Part shown: positions 16,971 to 26,919 of the stretch, piece by piece
Numbering within the stretch: position 1 is the first letter of the stretch
Layout of the letters: each line of letters begins with the position of its first letter
Assembly (NCBI GenBank): GCA_965220935.1
Contig: OZ244857.1
Location: 2,542,001-2,606,000 of the forward strand
Origin: Bin80 sp965220935
GTDB lineage: Bacteria; Bacteroidota; Rhodothermia; Rhodothermales; Bin80
Reading direction: 5' to 3'
DNA length: 64,000 nucleotides
The notes under the pieces: model-generated
Database searches by the model: none
Told to the model about the DNA's origin: nothing
Seen by the model: the letters and a program-made list of their open reading frames with translations, nothing else
Position numbers and translations under genes: made by a program

Positions 16971-19406
16971 TTACGCAGATGTATGATGTCTCAAGTAGGT
17001 TGACTCATCAAAATCATCAACTTGGATGGCTTCCCATGTGAGTTTGGAAATGACCTGGGTCTGGCTTAGCTCCTCTTTGGAAATGATCCCTACTGCATGG
17101 GCGCGCTCAAATCGCGTGCTCTTTGGCTTGCGTTCAAGCTGACCTGAACGTACGGCTTTTGACACCTTAGCCTCAAGTGGACGAACCAAAGCCAGCTGCG
17201 AAAGAGCATGCTCAAGACGTGCGAGTCCGCATGAATGATCATGACCCAAATACACTCCTGCAGCAATTCGTGAACGCTGTGGACCAGAGATTTGCATGAG
17301 TTGCGCAATTTGATGACCCAAATGATCCGAAGGCCCCTGCCCATAACTATTGAGTCTATGCCATAATAATGCAGGACCTCGTACAATCCAAGTAAGACCT
17401 GGAATTTTCATGTTTGCAAGTAAACCCTCAAATCCTTTCTGTATCTCAAACAAAGCATAGTCCATAGACCATTGGAAATAAGGTAGATCCTCTTTGCGTA
17501 ACCCTTCTGCTTCAAATCGTCTCAGAGTAGCCGAAGCTAAAAACATCCATGAAAAAATATCTGCAAAACGACCTGTGATTTTCTCCTTTCGCTTCAAGGC
17601 ACCCCCAAGTGAGCCCATCGCTATTTCTGTCAAAAATGCAAATGACGCCGATACCCAATTTAATCGTCGAATATAGCGGCGTACATGTTTTGGCCCCGAA
17701 ACCATTGCGATATGCCCTCGAGTCATGCCCAATAATAGGCAACGAGCCGCACTGCGTACTGCATGCCCTAAGTGACCGATGAATGCTTGATCAAATTGAA
17801 CAGCATCTTTATCGGCTAATGCCACAATCTCTTTGTAGGCCCACGGATGACAACGCAAGGCCCCCTGACCAAAAACCATTAGTGTCCTCGTCAATATGTT
17901 TGCCCCTTCAACCGTGATAGCGATTGGGTTGCTAAGATAATGATGTGCCAAGGTGTTTCTAGGACCAGAAGAGATTGCATTCCCACCCATTATATCCATG
18001 CCATCATTGACAATTTTCCGAGCAAGTTCGGTCAAGTTATACTTAAGGATGGCCGTGACTACCGCTGGAACCTTACCACTATCAATGGCACCGAGTGTAT
18101 AAATGCGGGCAGCGTCCATGAGATACACCATCCCGCCGATCCTAGCCAGCGGCTCTTCAATCCCCTCAAATTTACCGATCGGCAATCCAAACTGCTGTCG
18201 GATCGCGGCATGAGCTGATGCAGACAGATACACGACCTTTGAACTTCCAACAGCCGTTGCAGGCAACGAAATTCCACGCCCTGCCCCTAGACATTCCATC
18301 AGCATTTTCCATCCAGCACCTGCGCCTTTCTCTCCACCAATGATTACATCCAAAGGAACAACCACATTGTGACCTTCAAAAGGTGAATTCACAAAGGGGA
18401 CACCCAGCGGATCATGCCTTCGCCCCCGCTTAATTCCAGGCGTATCGGATGGAATAAGTGCACATGTAATTCCAAGATCTTTCCCTCGACCGAGGATATT
18501 ATCGGGGTCTTGCAACTTGAATGCAAGCCCAAGCAAATCTGCAATTAATGACAAAGTGATATATCTCTTTTCCCAGTTGAGGCGAATCATAACATTTCCA
18601 GATGCATCTTTAAACAAAACCCCATTGGCCTGTATAGCACCTGCATCACTGCCTGCTCCTGGCTCTGTCAAAGCGAAGGCAGGCAAAAACTCCCCCGTAG
18701 CAAGGTGTTCAAGATATTTCTGGCGCTGAGACTCGGTTCCATAGTGAACCAGTAGCTCTGCAGGCCCCAGTGAATTTGGTACCATCACTGTGGTTGCAAG
18801 TGGACCGCAATGAGACTGCAATTTCATAACAACTGCACTGTTACTCATGGCCGATAGTCCAAGTCCACCATACTCTTTCGGAATGATCATACCAAATATC
18901 CTCAACTGCTTCATCAGTTGCCATGTCTCATCTGAAAACTTACGGTCCGCCCATACCTTCCAATCGTCTACGACATTACATAATTGATTCACTGGCCCGT
19001 CAAGAAATTCTTGCTCTTCAGGTTTCAGCTCAGGATAAGGTGCTGCACGAATTTGATCCCAATCTGGGTTTCCAGAAAATAATTCTCCTTCTACCCACAC
19101 CTCACCTGCTTCAAGAGCTACCCGCTCGGTATCAGAGATCGCTGGCAATAACCCCATACGATCAATAAAATTCATTACATGGCGCGTGAACAGTAACCTT
19201 CGAAGTATCTGGACACTAAACACTATGGTAACTAGTGCTATGAGGGTGATGCCCCACAGTGGAGCGCCTGTAACCAAAGTGAGCAAAATGGCTATACCGC
19301 CCCATAGCCATATCCTTGCTCCAAAGTAAGCGAGAAATAACGCGGCTGCTACCCCGATTCCAGCCGCTTGCCACAGCGTGAGAAGATCATATCCAAATCG
19401 TTCCAT
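16971..19406 (-). CDS. fadE: Membrane-associated acyl-CoA dehydrogenase, FadE type
   Basis: An 811-residue FAD enzyme for the first step of fatty-acid beta-oxidation, acyl-CoA to trans-2-enoyl-CoA. Length matches E. coli FadE (814). The N-terminus has two hydrophobic stretches (about 10-28 and 33-65). The catalytic half carries PKEYGGLGLSAMSNSAVVMK, FALTEPGAGSDAGAIQANG (flavin/substrate loop), NWEKRYITLSLIADLLGLAF and NGMDIMGG-type C-terminal helices (IVNDGMDIMGGNAISSGPRN). The ~200-residue C-terminal extension is also present. It follows fadN and fadA on the same strand, separated from fadA by a dead TnpB. The gene order fadN-fadA-fadE is that of Bacillus, but the enzyme is the long proteobacterial type. 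Confidence 0.93.
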   Translation of the reverse strand: MERFGYDLLTLWQAAGIGVAAALFLAYFGARIWLWGGIAILLTLVTGAPLWGITLIALVTIVFSVQILRRLLFTRHVMNFIDRMGLLPAISDTERVALEAGEVWVEGELFSGNPDWDQIRAAPYPELKPEEQEFLDGPVNQLCNVVDDWKVWADRKFSDETWQLMKQLRIFGMIIPKEYGGLGLSAMSNSAVVMKLQSHCGPLATTVMVPNSLGPAELLVHYGTESQRQKYLEHLATGEFLPAFALTEPGAGSDAGAIQANGVLFKDASGNVMIRLNWEKRYITLSLIADLLGLAFKLQDPDNILGRGKDLGITCALIPSDTPGIKRGRRHDPLGVPFVNSPFEGHNVVVPLDVIIGGEKGAGAGWKMLMECLGAGRGISLPATAVGSSKVVYLSASAHAAIRQQFGLPIGKFEGIEEPLARIGGMVYLMDAARIYTLGAIDSGKVPAVVTAILKYNLTELARKIVNDGMDIMGGNAISSGPRNTLAHHYLSNPIAITVEGANILTRTLMVFGQGALRCHPWAYKEIVALADKDAVQFDQAFIGHLGHAVRSAARCLLLGMTRGHIAMVSGPKHVRRYIRRLNWVSASFAFLTEIAMGSLGGALKRKEKITGRFADIFSWMFLASATLRRFEAEGLRKEDLPYFQWSMDYALFEIQKGFEGLLANMKIPGLTWIVRGPALLWHRLNSYGQGPSDHLGHQIAQLMQISGPQRSRIAAGVYLGHDHSCGLARLEHALSQLALVRPLEAKVSKAVRSGQLERKPKSTRFERAHAVGIISKEELSQTQVISKLTWEAIQVDDFDESTYLRHHTSA

Positions 19407-19458
19407 GATAGTTTATGCCATTGCGTTAATGATGGGAATTATATCCATAAGTAACAAA

Positions 19459-20678
19459 TCATATAGCTACTGACAGATCCATTTCACGGCTCATAGGAGT
19501 CTCTAACGAGAACGCTCCTACACGTGCAGTTGCCCCAATCCCGGAGGCCTGTAACACATTCGCAGATGCATTTATATCCGCATGGCCACAAGCCATACAC
19601 TTAAACTTGCTTTGCGTCTTGCGATTGACTTTATCTGTATGACCACACTGATTACAGCGTTGACTGGTATACTTCGGATCTACAAGAATCACGTTGCCAA
19701 ACTTGTAATCGCAATAGGTATTGAACCGTCCCCATCCAGCGTTGAGAATGACGCGGTTTAACCCTGCTTTGGCCTTCACATTGGTTCCAGGGTTCTCAAC
19801 CGTGCACTTGGACATAGTCTTGATCTTCACGTTTCAACGTATAGGCCTTATTGGACAATCTACGGCTATGTTGATGTGCCGCATTCGTTCTGCAGTTCTT
19901 CTGTTTTCGCTTCCACTTGGCAATCCTTCTCTTTGTCCGCAAGGATCTACCAGACCCTTTCTGTTGTCGGGCTAACTTTCTTTGCCACCGACGAATCTTA
20001 ATCTCCTTATCCGTTAAGTCAGGGAGCGGTAACATGCCCTGTTCACCATCCGTTGAGGAATATGAGATGTTATAGGTATTCAAATCAATGCCAATCTCTT
20101 TGCCATCGTCCACCTTCTCTGGTAGATGTGTGACTTTGTAAATTACGCTCATCTTCCAGTACCGTCCGTCTTTTTTCACGGTCACTTCAACAGGTTCAGC
20201 ATCTGGATAAGGATTACCACCGTGTCTACGCATCTTCATCCACCCAACCTTTTGAATGTAAATGTTATCGTCTACAATCTTAAACGTTCCTTTTGGAGCA
20301 GTGAACGATTTATTCTTGTATTTAGTGTGAAACGTAGGATGGTCACGTAATCCCTTGAAGCAAGCTTGCCAAGCCTCTGCCTGTCCTTTCAATGTATAAC
20401 GAACAATAGCAGATGAGTACATCAATCACCAACGCGTTTCTCTAGGCAAAAGAGGGTATCGTTTAATTAATGCATAAAAAGAGGTATGGGTTTTCAGCAT
20501 CCTGATTCTCAACTTCTTTGTTGATTTGTTTCAAGATCACATTCCACACATATAAACACGCCCCGATCAGTCCATGTAGTAGCAGGGCTTTGTACTGTGT
20601 ATCAGGGCATAAACGATACTCTATCCCCCGACAGGAACAGTTTGAATCTGAAGGGTTAGAAGCCTTTTGAACAGGCAT
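19459..20678 (-). pseudogene. tnpB: IS605-type TnpB, broken into three frames
   Basis: The N-terminus (20463-20678) has the TnpB start IEYRLCPDTQYKALLLHGLI. The middle (19796-20425) holds DGKEIGIDLNTYNISYSSTD, with the first RuvC Asp. The C-terminus (19459-19830) has VKAKAGLNRVILNAGWGRF and the zinc ribbon SQRCNQCGHTDK ... CMACGHADINASANVL with the last RuvC Asp. Both junctions are frame changes. At the second one the expected ED-L-KIKTM region reads GAAGATCAAGACTATG, which I infer lost about 8 bp between AAGATC repeats and, with it, the catalytic Glu context. There is no TnpA. The insertion separates fadA from fadE. Confidence 0.88.
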
Positions 20679-20710
20679 GATGTCAAGTGTACGTTGATGT
20701 TATGGTAAGC

Positions 20711-20738
20711 AATAGGGTAGATTCTCCTCTATCCTATT
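20711..20738 (-). repeat. Terminal hairpin of the IS605-type element
   Basis: AATAGGGTAGA and TCTATCCTATT form an 11-bp stem (one G-U) around a 6-nt loop. It sits just upstream of the TnpB start. Subterminal hairpins are how IS200/IS605 elements mark their ends. No T run follows, so I prefer an element end to a terminator for fadA. Confidence 0.55.
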
Positions 20739-20968
20739 GTGTCTGTTACACCCGCCACACCCAAAAAGGTTCCACCCGTTGTTACTTTGCGATATAATTC
20801 CCTTAGTTATCATCAAGTGACTGTGGATGCTTAGTGTCAGTAAAATTCATCTAAAAGAATCATATGATCAATCACCTGATTATCTGGGCTTACCAAGCCA
20901 GCGCTTCAATAATGCAATCGTACTCCATGATCACCAATTCGGAGAATAAGCGCTTAGGATGTCACATC

Positions 20969-22150
20969 CTAATCCATATTTTCAAAGATGGCAGCAGCAC
21001 CCATTCCACCTCCGATACACATGGTACACATGCCATATTGAATACCCTGACGCTTCATTGCATGGAGCAGCGTTGCAGTCAACTTTGCACCGGTACATCC
21101 AAGTGGGTGTCCAAGTGCGATAGCGCCTCCATGGATATTTACAATTGATTCATCAAGGTGCCCCTCTTTGATCACAGCTAGGGCTTGAACAGCGAAGGCT
21201 TCGTTTAACTCAATTAATCCGATTTGACTTAGATGCAGTCCAGTCTGCTTTAAGACTTTCTCTATGGCTGGAACAGGGCCGATACCCATAATCTCTGGAG
21301 AGACTCCAGCGACTGCAAACCCCAACATTCGAGCCATTGGTTGAACATCCAGACGTTGTGCCATTTCTTCCGACATCACCACGGATGCCGCTGCACCATC
21401 CGACATTTGAGATGAGTTTCCAGCGGTCACGCTACCTTTATTTCTAAAAACTGGACGTAACCCACTGAGCGCCTCTATACTCGTATCGGATCTCGGCCCT
21501 TCATCCTTTCTGAATTGATAGGATATAGATTTGGTTGAGCCATTTTGAAACATGACCGCATTGACCTCTATCGGAACGATTTCATCGTCAAATAACCCCT
21601 CAGACTGTGCAGACAGAGCACGCTGGTGAGATTTGAATGCATACTGATCCTGTTCCGCACGGGAGATCCCGTATTTTTCAGCCAAATTCTCTGCGGTATT
21701 ACCCATTGAAACATAGACATCGGGGATCTGGTCAGCAATAGCAGGATCGGGCTGGAAATAATAACCACTCATTGGCACCAGTGTCATACTCTCAGTCCCC
21801 CCTGCAATTATACATTCGGCATGCCCCGAGGTGATGGCTTGATGGGCCATGGCAATGGTTTGGAGCCCTGATGAGCAGAAGCGGTTAATGGTGGCACCAG
21901 ATACAGAATCTGGAAGCCCTGCTTTTGCTGCAATGATCCGTCCGAGATTCATACCTTGTGAGCCTTCGGGAAATGCACATCCTATCAGAACATCATCTAT
22001 ATCTTCGGGGCTTAGATTTGGGGTCTGATCTATGGCAGACCAAACTGCAGTTGCCCCCATAGCCTCAGGCCGCATCATACGGAGGGCACCTCGCTTGGCG
22101 CGCCCGACGGCGGTGCGTAGACTAGTGACAATCACAGATGATGATTTCAT
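20969..22150 (-). CDS. fadA: Acetyl-CoA acyltransferase (3-ketoacyl-CoA thiolase)
   Basis: This 393-residue thiolase performs the last step of beta-oxidation, cleaving 3-ketoacyl-CoA with CoA. The nucleophile Cys92 lies in INRFCSSGLQTIAMAHQA, the His in GHPLGCTGAKLTATLLHAM, and the acid/base Cys in MCTMCIGGGMGAAAIFE near the end. NEAFA is present (LIELNEAFAVQALAVIKEG). Length and motifs are complete. It begins 8 nt after the stop of fadN, so the two are translated from one message and probably form the trifunctional complex. Confidence 0.95.
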   Translation of the reverse strand: MKSSSVIVTSLRTAVGRAKRGALRMMRPEAMGATAVWSAIDQTPNLSPEDIDDVLIGCAFPEGSQGMNLGRIIAAKAGLPDSVSGATINRFCSSGLQTIAMAHQAITSGHAECIIAGGTESMTLVPMSGYYFQPDPAIADQIPDVYVSMGNTAENLAEKYGISRAEQDQYAFKSHQRALSAQSEGLFDDEIVPIEVNAVMFQNGSTKSISYQFRKDEGPRSDTSIEALSGLRPVFRNKGSVTAGNSSQMSDGAAASVVMSEEMAQRLDVQPMARMLGFAVAGVSPEIMGIGPVPAIEKVLKQTGLHLSQIGLIELNEAFAVQALAVIKEGHLDESIVNIHGGAIALGHPLGCTGAKLTATLLHAMKRQGIQYGMCTMCIGGGMGAAAIFENMD

Positions 22151-22158
22151 GGTACTGA

Positions 22159-24519
22159 TCAGTTGCGAACAGGTCGGTTATGTTGAAGAATTCCAGCGAT
22201 GCGCTCCTGAGTTTTTGGCTGCCCTAATAGGCTGAGGAAGACTTCCCGTTCCAAACCCAAAAGGTAGGATTCCGTCACATCTGACACTCCGCTCAACTGT
22301 CCGCCAGTGAATACATGTGCTAATTTTTTTGCAAGATACAGATCATAATCACTGATAAATTTGCCTTGATGGAGTTGATAGACTGCAGTATTCAGTGCAG
22401 CAGCCCCTGATTGTCCTAAAACACGGATTTTTTCCTCAACTGGAGGGCGGTACCCTTGCGCAGAAAGTCTCAATACCTCATGCTTGGCAACGTAAAAACG
22501 CGAGGCACTATTGATGGGGATACATGCATGCCTGGGTAAAAAGCCCAAATCACGGGCTTGCTCGGCACTACTTGAGACGGTGGCCTTGGCAACGGCTTCA
22601 AAATAACTCATGACTTTTAGAAGTAGATTGCTCTCATACCCATGATTTTCTTTACTTGCTTTGGCCGCAAGTCTCATCGTCCCAGTTCCCGCTGGAATTA
22701 AACCAACCCCCAGTTCCACCAAACCCGCATAGGTTTCAGCCGCAGCTACCGGAAACGGGGACGACATCATCAGCTCACATCCGCCGCCAAGAACACGCTG
22801 ATGCGTCGCCACCACGACGGGTTTTAGGGCATAGTGAACACGTTGCATCGTTCCCTGAAAGCGGGCAATATATTGATCAATTTGCTTAAAGTCTCCAGAT
22901 TGGACGGCGCCAACCATTTCGGCGAGATTCGCACCAACGGAAAAGTGCATTCCCTCATTACCAATGACGAGTCCACAGAAATCTGAGTTGCGCTCAACAT
23001 AATCAATGGCTTCAAGCAAACCTTCTATCACCTTGGATCCCAATGTACAGGCTTTGGATCGAAATTCAAACAGAGCAACTCCCTCCCCTAGATCTATCAA
23101 TCCAGATTCTTGGTTAGCCCACAGGTCTCCATCTAAATCTAGCTTAATAGATTTTAATGATTGAATAGACCCAGGAACTCGCTGCGTCACAAATTCTTTT
23201 TTGGCTGGAATATAAACTTGATCTGTCCTGCCATTGTAAAAAGAAGATTGGAATGGCATGTCTTTGACCCATTGAGGTAACTCCATCTCATTGCTTATCA
23301 TCGCTTGTCGAACAGAGTTAAATCCTAATGCATCCCATGTCTCAAAGGGACCCATTTCCCATCCAAAACCTAACGAAAGGGCTCTATCAATACTTGCTGG
23401 ATTGTCGGTGATTTCACCCACACGCCTTGCAGCATAAGCCATTAAATCCAGCATGGTTGTTCGAAAAAACGTGCCAGATCGCCCCTGATCGTTATATAAG
23501 GCAACCAGTCGGTTAGCGAGTGTGCCTGCCGACTTGATGTGGCGAAGATCTCCGAGATTCAAATCTTGCGGTGCCTCGTATTGCATAGACGAGAGATTTA
23601 GAGATTTAATCTCTCCAGCTTGCTTGCAGTAAAATCCTGCACCAGTCTTAGCGCCAAGAGATTTTTGTTTTACGAGCTCAGTTATTAGATCAGGAACCAC
23701 AAAACGCTCACGACTCTCATCCTGAGGCACACTATCATACAGGTTCTCAGTAACAAGCTTCATAACATCTAGTCCTACAAGGTCTGCAGTTCTGAATGTC
23801 GCAGATTTAGGCCTACCTACCAGCGGCCCTGTCAGGGTATCAATTTCTTCAATAGAGTAAGATCCATCCACATACTGTCGTATTGCGCCCATCATTCCAT
23901 ACATCCCAATTCGATTTGAGATAAAGTATGGAACATCATTGGCCATGACAATCTCTTTTCCAAGATGAACACGCGCAAACCACTCAATTTTGTTGAGTAT
24001 TTTGGGATCGGTATCCGCATGAGTGATCACTTCCAGTAGACGTAGATATCTAGGAGGATTAAAGAAATGAGTTCCCAAAAAACGTCGTCTAAACTCCATG
24101 CTCCGTCCTTGCGCAAGGGTGTGTATTGGAATGCCACTGGTATTTGTTGAGATAATGCTGTCATCCCGAGCATGGCTTTCAATCTGATCCAGTAACCCAA
24201 GTTTAATATCAAGTCGCTCTATGACAGCTTCAATGATCCACTCGGCCTCTGAAATCTTACCAATATCATGCTCAATCGTACCGCACTGGATTCTATCAAA
24301 AGAGGCCTTGGTGAAAAAGGGATCAGGCTTCAGCTTTGATACGGCCTTAAGACGCCGTTTGACTAGCGCTTGCGGATCAGACCCGTCAGAAGCCGCTAAA
24401 TCTAGTAGTAAGACATTGACACCTGCATTGGCGAGGTGACCTGCAATCTGTGCACCCATCGTTCCAGCCCCGAATACAGCGACGCGTCTAAATGGCAAAT
24501 AAGTCAAGTTCCTATTCAT
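22159..24519 (-). CDS. fadN: 3-hydroxyacyl-CoA dehydrogenase / enoyl-CoA hydratase, FadN type
   Basis: A 786-residue bifunctional enzyme for hydration of enoyl-CoA and oxidation of 3-hydroxyacyl-CoA. The dehydrogenase domain comes first: VAVFGAGTMGAQIAGHLANA is the NAD-binding loop at about 12-31, and GTHFFNPPRYLRLLEVI the catalytic His region. The hydratase/isomerase domain follows in the C-terminal half (FSVGANLAEMVGAV oxyanion loop, LGGGCELMMSSPFPVAAAET, then LGVGLIPAGTGTMRLA). This order is that of Bacillus FadN, opposite to E. coli FadB. It is the first gene of the operon. The ~100 bp before it carry no other gene and then the remains of a group II intron. Confidence 0.93.
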   Translation of the reverse strand: MNRNLTYLPFRRVAVFGAGTMGAQIAGHLANAGVNVLLLDLAASDGSDPQALVKRRLKAVSKLKPDPFFTKASFDRIQCGTIEHDIGKISEAEWIIEAVIERLDIKLGLLDQIESHARDDSIISTNTSGIPIHTLAQGRSMEFRRRFLGTHFFNPPRYLRLLEVITHADTDPKILNKIEWFARVHLGKEIVMANDVPYFISNRIGMYGMMGAIRQYVDGSYSIEEIDTLTGPLVGRPKSATFRTADLVGLDVMKLVTENLYDSVPQDESRERFVVPDLITELVKQKSLGAKTGAGFYCKQAGEIKSLNLSSMQYEAPQDLNLGDLRHIKSAGTLANRLVALYNDQGRSGTFFRTTMLDLMAYAARRVGEITDNPASIDRALSLGFGWEMGPFETWDALGFNSVRQAMISNEMELPQWVKDMPFQSSFYNGRTDQVYIPAKKEFVTQRVPGSIQSLKSIKLDLDGDLWANQESGLIDLGEGVALFEFRSKACTLGSKVIEGLLEAIDYVERNSDFCGLVIGNEGMHFSVGANLAEMVGAVQSGDFKQIDQYIARFQGTMQRVHYALKPVVVATHQRVLGGGCELMMSSPFPVAAAETYAGLVELGVGLIPAGTGTMRLAAKASKENHGYESNLLLKVMSYFEAVAKATVSSSAEQARDLGFLPRHACIPINSASRFYVAKHEVLRLSAQGYRPPVEEKIRVLGQSGAAALNTAVYQLHQGKFISDYDLYLAKKLAHVFTGGQLSGVSDVTESYLLGLEREVFLSLLGQPKTQERIAGILQHNRPVRN

Positions 24520-24697
24520 CTGTCTGGTATGAAGACATCTTAACCATTTGTAAGCCTATGGTTCCCATGGTGACGATTTTCCCAAATACTCCGATTCAAT
24601 CACAATGGTAGAGTCGAGGGGCGGCGCGGTGCTCTTAGAGTCCTGTGGAATTTCTATCGCTTTCGATTTGGTCCTCAGTCAGGCTCCCATAAGTCGC

Positions 24698-24922
24698 TTC
24701 CGCCCCTCTCTCCGAACTGAGCGTGCAGGTTTCCCGCACTCGGCTCTCCAGATGGATCATACGGTTCGCACTCGGGACACCATGCTTCGTCTTGATGTTT
24801 CTACAACAGAAGTATACATTCCCATTAACATCTTGACTTCCACATCAGCCTTGTTAAGCCCGAACAACGCCGTCATTTGACGCTCCCTTCACTTATGTTA
24901 TGTGCAGACTCCGATGGATAGG
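24698..24922 (-). ncRNA. Group II intron copy 1, 3' part with domain V
   Basis: On the minus strand 24746-24714 reads GAGCCGAGTGCGGGAAACCT and continues to GCACGCTCAGTTC. This 33-nt hairpin closes GAGC with GUUC and has a GAAA tetraloop, the hallmark of group II intron domain V. It is followed by GGGGCGGAAGCGACTT, a short domain VI-like stem. The rest of the intron is at 27450-27962. The two parts were one until the IS4-type element (24923-27449) split them. Confidence 0.8.
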
Positions 24923-25092
24923 CCTGCCCTGTAGCCAAAAGTATATTTTGACAATTAAGTATGCGAAGATCCATCACAAATTTCAAGAATTTGTATGGTA
25001 TAGCCTTCCAAACCATTCCATTTCAGCATGATTTCCGAGTTGAAGTGCTGGAAAAATACTCTTGAATCAACCGGTCTACACAGACGGATTCT

Positions 25093-26919
25093 CTACCAGT
25101 TTACTTTACCGATGGCTTCCAACTCCTCATACGCAACGGCGCGGATCTGCAAACTTGAATAGCCACGCCACATGATCTCATGACCGGGCGGTGGATCATG
25201 TTTACGGTTCATATAGCCCCCCATCATAGCCACCGTCAGGATAGCCGAAGATACGTTTGTGGGAACAGGAAGTCGATAATTCTCAGCATAGACTTGGAGC
25301 ATCTTCGCCTCGGATCCTCTGAAAAACACCTCCATCTCCAAGTCCCCCGCCACACGTCCCATTAGAGTCATTAGCATGATGCGCCAGGTAATAATCATGT
25401 ATACCGTCAGGACCCGATGCAGGACCTTTGGTTTCTGGAACCGTAGCTTTTCTACCTTACAGCCACTCTTGAGCACCCGAAAGGTATCTTCCACACGCCA
25501 GCGCAACTTGTAATAGTTAATCATCTGCTGTGCCTCTTTCAGGCTTGTAACCTCTTGTGTCGTTACCAAATACCATTCAATCGGCTTTGCATCCTCAGGT
25601 GGATTAAGTTCACGTAGATGGATCCCCCAAACGGGCATGGGGGCTTGCGCTGGATCCTTGGTTGGGGGAAGCATCACTTTACGGAAGCGAATTTCCATAC
25701 GCGCATTTCGGCCCGGCCGACCTTCACTGGTCACACGCCCCGATTTCATCCGACGACTCAAATCCTCCACCTTCAACTCTACTAGCCCGGCAGGCGATCC
25801 CTTTCGCATGGTCCTGAAAAGTCGGGTGTCTTTGGACTTGTCCAGCACACGGTCATGTTTGGCCTGCACCAAAATCTCGGTTCGCTGTAAGGCGCGCTGC
25901 TCGGACAAAATCTCAAATGCATCGGCCTCTCGGTCCATCACACAAATTGCACGAGTTTTGCGAGGCAGCGTTTCGCTGGCTTTCTCAACCGCATGCAGTC
26001 CATCCAGCCAAGTCTGTGTTTTTGGGGTCTGTTTCCCATAACTGCAGTTCACGATCCCTAATGGAAGTCCTTCCTCTGCACTCACGGCAATCGTTGCATG
26101 GAGATGAATTCCGTAGGCCTTTGCACTGGTCTGGTTTTCTCCAATGACATCAAAGCCCTCTGTATTGGTTCGCGTCGTGAACGAGAGTTTGGTGCCATCC
26201 TGAATAAAAAGCACCGTCTGTTGGGTTCGCATTCGCTCAATGGTCCGTTGCAAATGCGGGGCATGAATATCCTCATTGGAAATGCCGAGTTCATCGGCCT
26301 TTGCAAAGAACCTGTAGTACCCCTGAAGTGCCGCGGAATCGCGCTTGGAAGATGCCGTGCTAGGTGTACCGACCGTGTTGGCCATCAGACGTACACTTTT
26401 GACCAAGCGGGCCGTGCGACGACGATCCCCAAGCTCTGCACGGCCAAACTCCTGATTCGCCCAGTGGTCCGCATCCAATCCAGTGCCCGGCTCCAGACGC
26501 GGATATAAGTCCACAAAGGGAACCCCCAGGTGTGTCCGCCAGTTTGGATCCAATTCATAGGCAAATATCTTTTTCTTTGACTTGGGCGCATCCGTAACAG
26601 ACGCATGCCGTCCCTGTCCCTTTGTACGCCCTAGATAGTGAAATCCCGCAGCCCGAAAACAAGTTCCATCGTAGTCTGGACCCACAAACGTTTCTACCAC
26701 ATAGGGCGCATAATCATAGCGGGCCATAAAATCAGAGGGAAGCCGATGCAGAACGCGTGCTAAGATGGAACTCGCCAAATTCTTGCAACGAATCTCTGGG
26801 CGGATCAAAAACCGACTGAGGTTCGCGACACGATGCAGGTTTTGCATACGGGTGCTGAGATCCCATGCCATCCAGGCATCGCGTGTCCCTAGATGCAATG
26901 CCGCGGCGGAAAAGCCCAC
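25093..26919 (-). CDS. Fused DUF4338 (DruA-like) and Tn5-like IS4 transposase, main part
   Basis: A 608-residue frame. The first ~110 residues (MGFSAAALHLGTRDAWMAWD, NLSRFLIRP, ASSILARVLHRLPSDFMARY, VETFVGPDYDGTCFRAAG) are the C-terminal half of a DUF4338 domain, the family of DruA from the Druantia defence system. From about 170 a Tn5-type transposase follows: WANQEFGRAELGDRRRTARL binding region, FIQDGTKLSF (first Asp), ICVMDREADAFEIL (second Asp, DREAD motif) and YYKLRWRVEDTFRVLKSG (YREK-like Glu). The N-terminal half of DUF4338 is in the overlapping frame 26889-27374, so the gene is split by a one-base shift near 26910. Whether this is decay or a -1 recoding event is undecided. Confidence 0.85.
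   Translation of the reverse strand: MGFSAAALHLGTRDAWMAWDLSTRMQNLHRVANLSRFLIRPEIRCKNLASSILARVLHRLPSDFMARYDYAPYVVETFVGPDYDGTCFRAAGFHYLGRTKGQGRHASVTDAPKSKKKIFAYELDPNWRTHLGVPFVDLYPRLEPGTGLDADHWANQEFGRAELGDRRRTARLVKSVRLMANTVGTPSTASSKRDSAALQGYYRFFAKADELGISNEDIHAPHLQRTIERMRTQQTVLFIQDGTKLSFTTRTNTEGFDVIGENQTSAKAYGIHLHATIAVSAEEGLPLGIVNCSYGKQTPKTQTWLDGLHAVEKASETLPRKTRAICVMDREADAFEILSEQRALQRTEILVQAKHDRVLDKSKDTRLFRTMRKGSPAGLVELKVEDLSRRMKSGRVTSEGRPGRNARMEIRFRKVMLPPTKDPAQAPMPVWGIHLRELNPPEDAKPIEWYLVTTQEVTSLKEAQQMINYYKLRWRVEDTFRVLKSGCKVEKLRFQKPKVLHRVLTVYMIITWRIMLMTLMGRVAGDLEMEVFFRGSEAKMLQVYAENYRLPVPTNVSSAILTVAMMGGYMNRKHDPPPGHEIMWRGYSSLQIRAVAYEELEAIGKVNW

Noticed and set aside
24698..24922. Reading the domain V region as a protein-coding frame
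   Set aside because: The open frame there (SRFRPSLRTERAGFPHSALQ) is the antisense translation of a conserved RNA hairpin and occurs in both intron copies with frame-disrupting differences.
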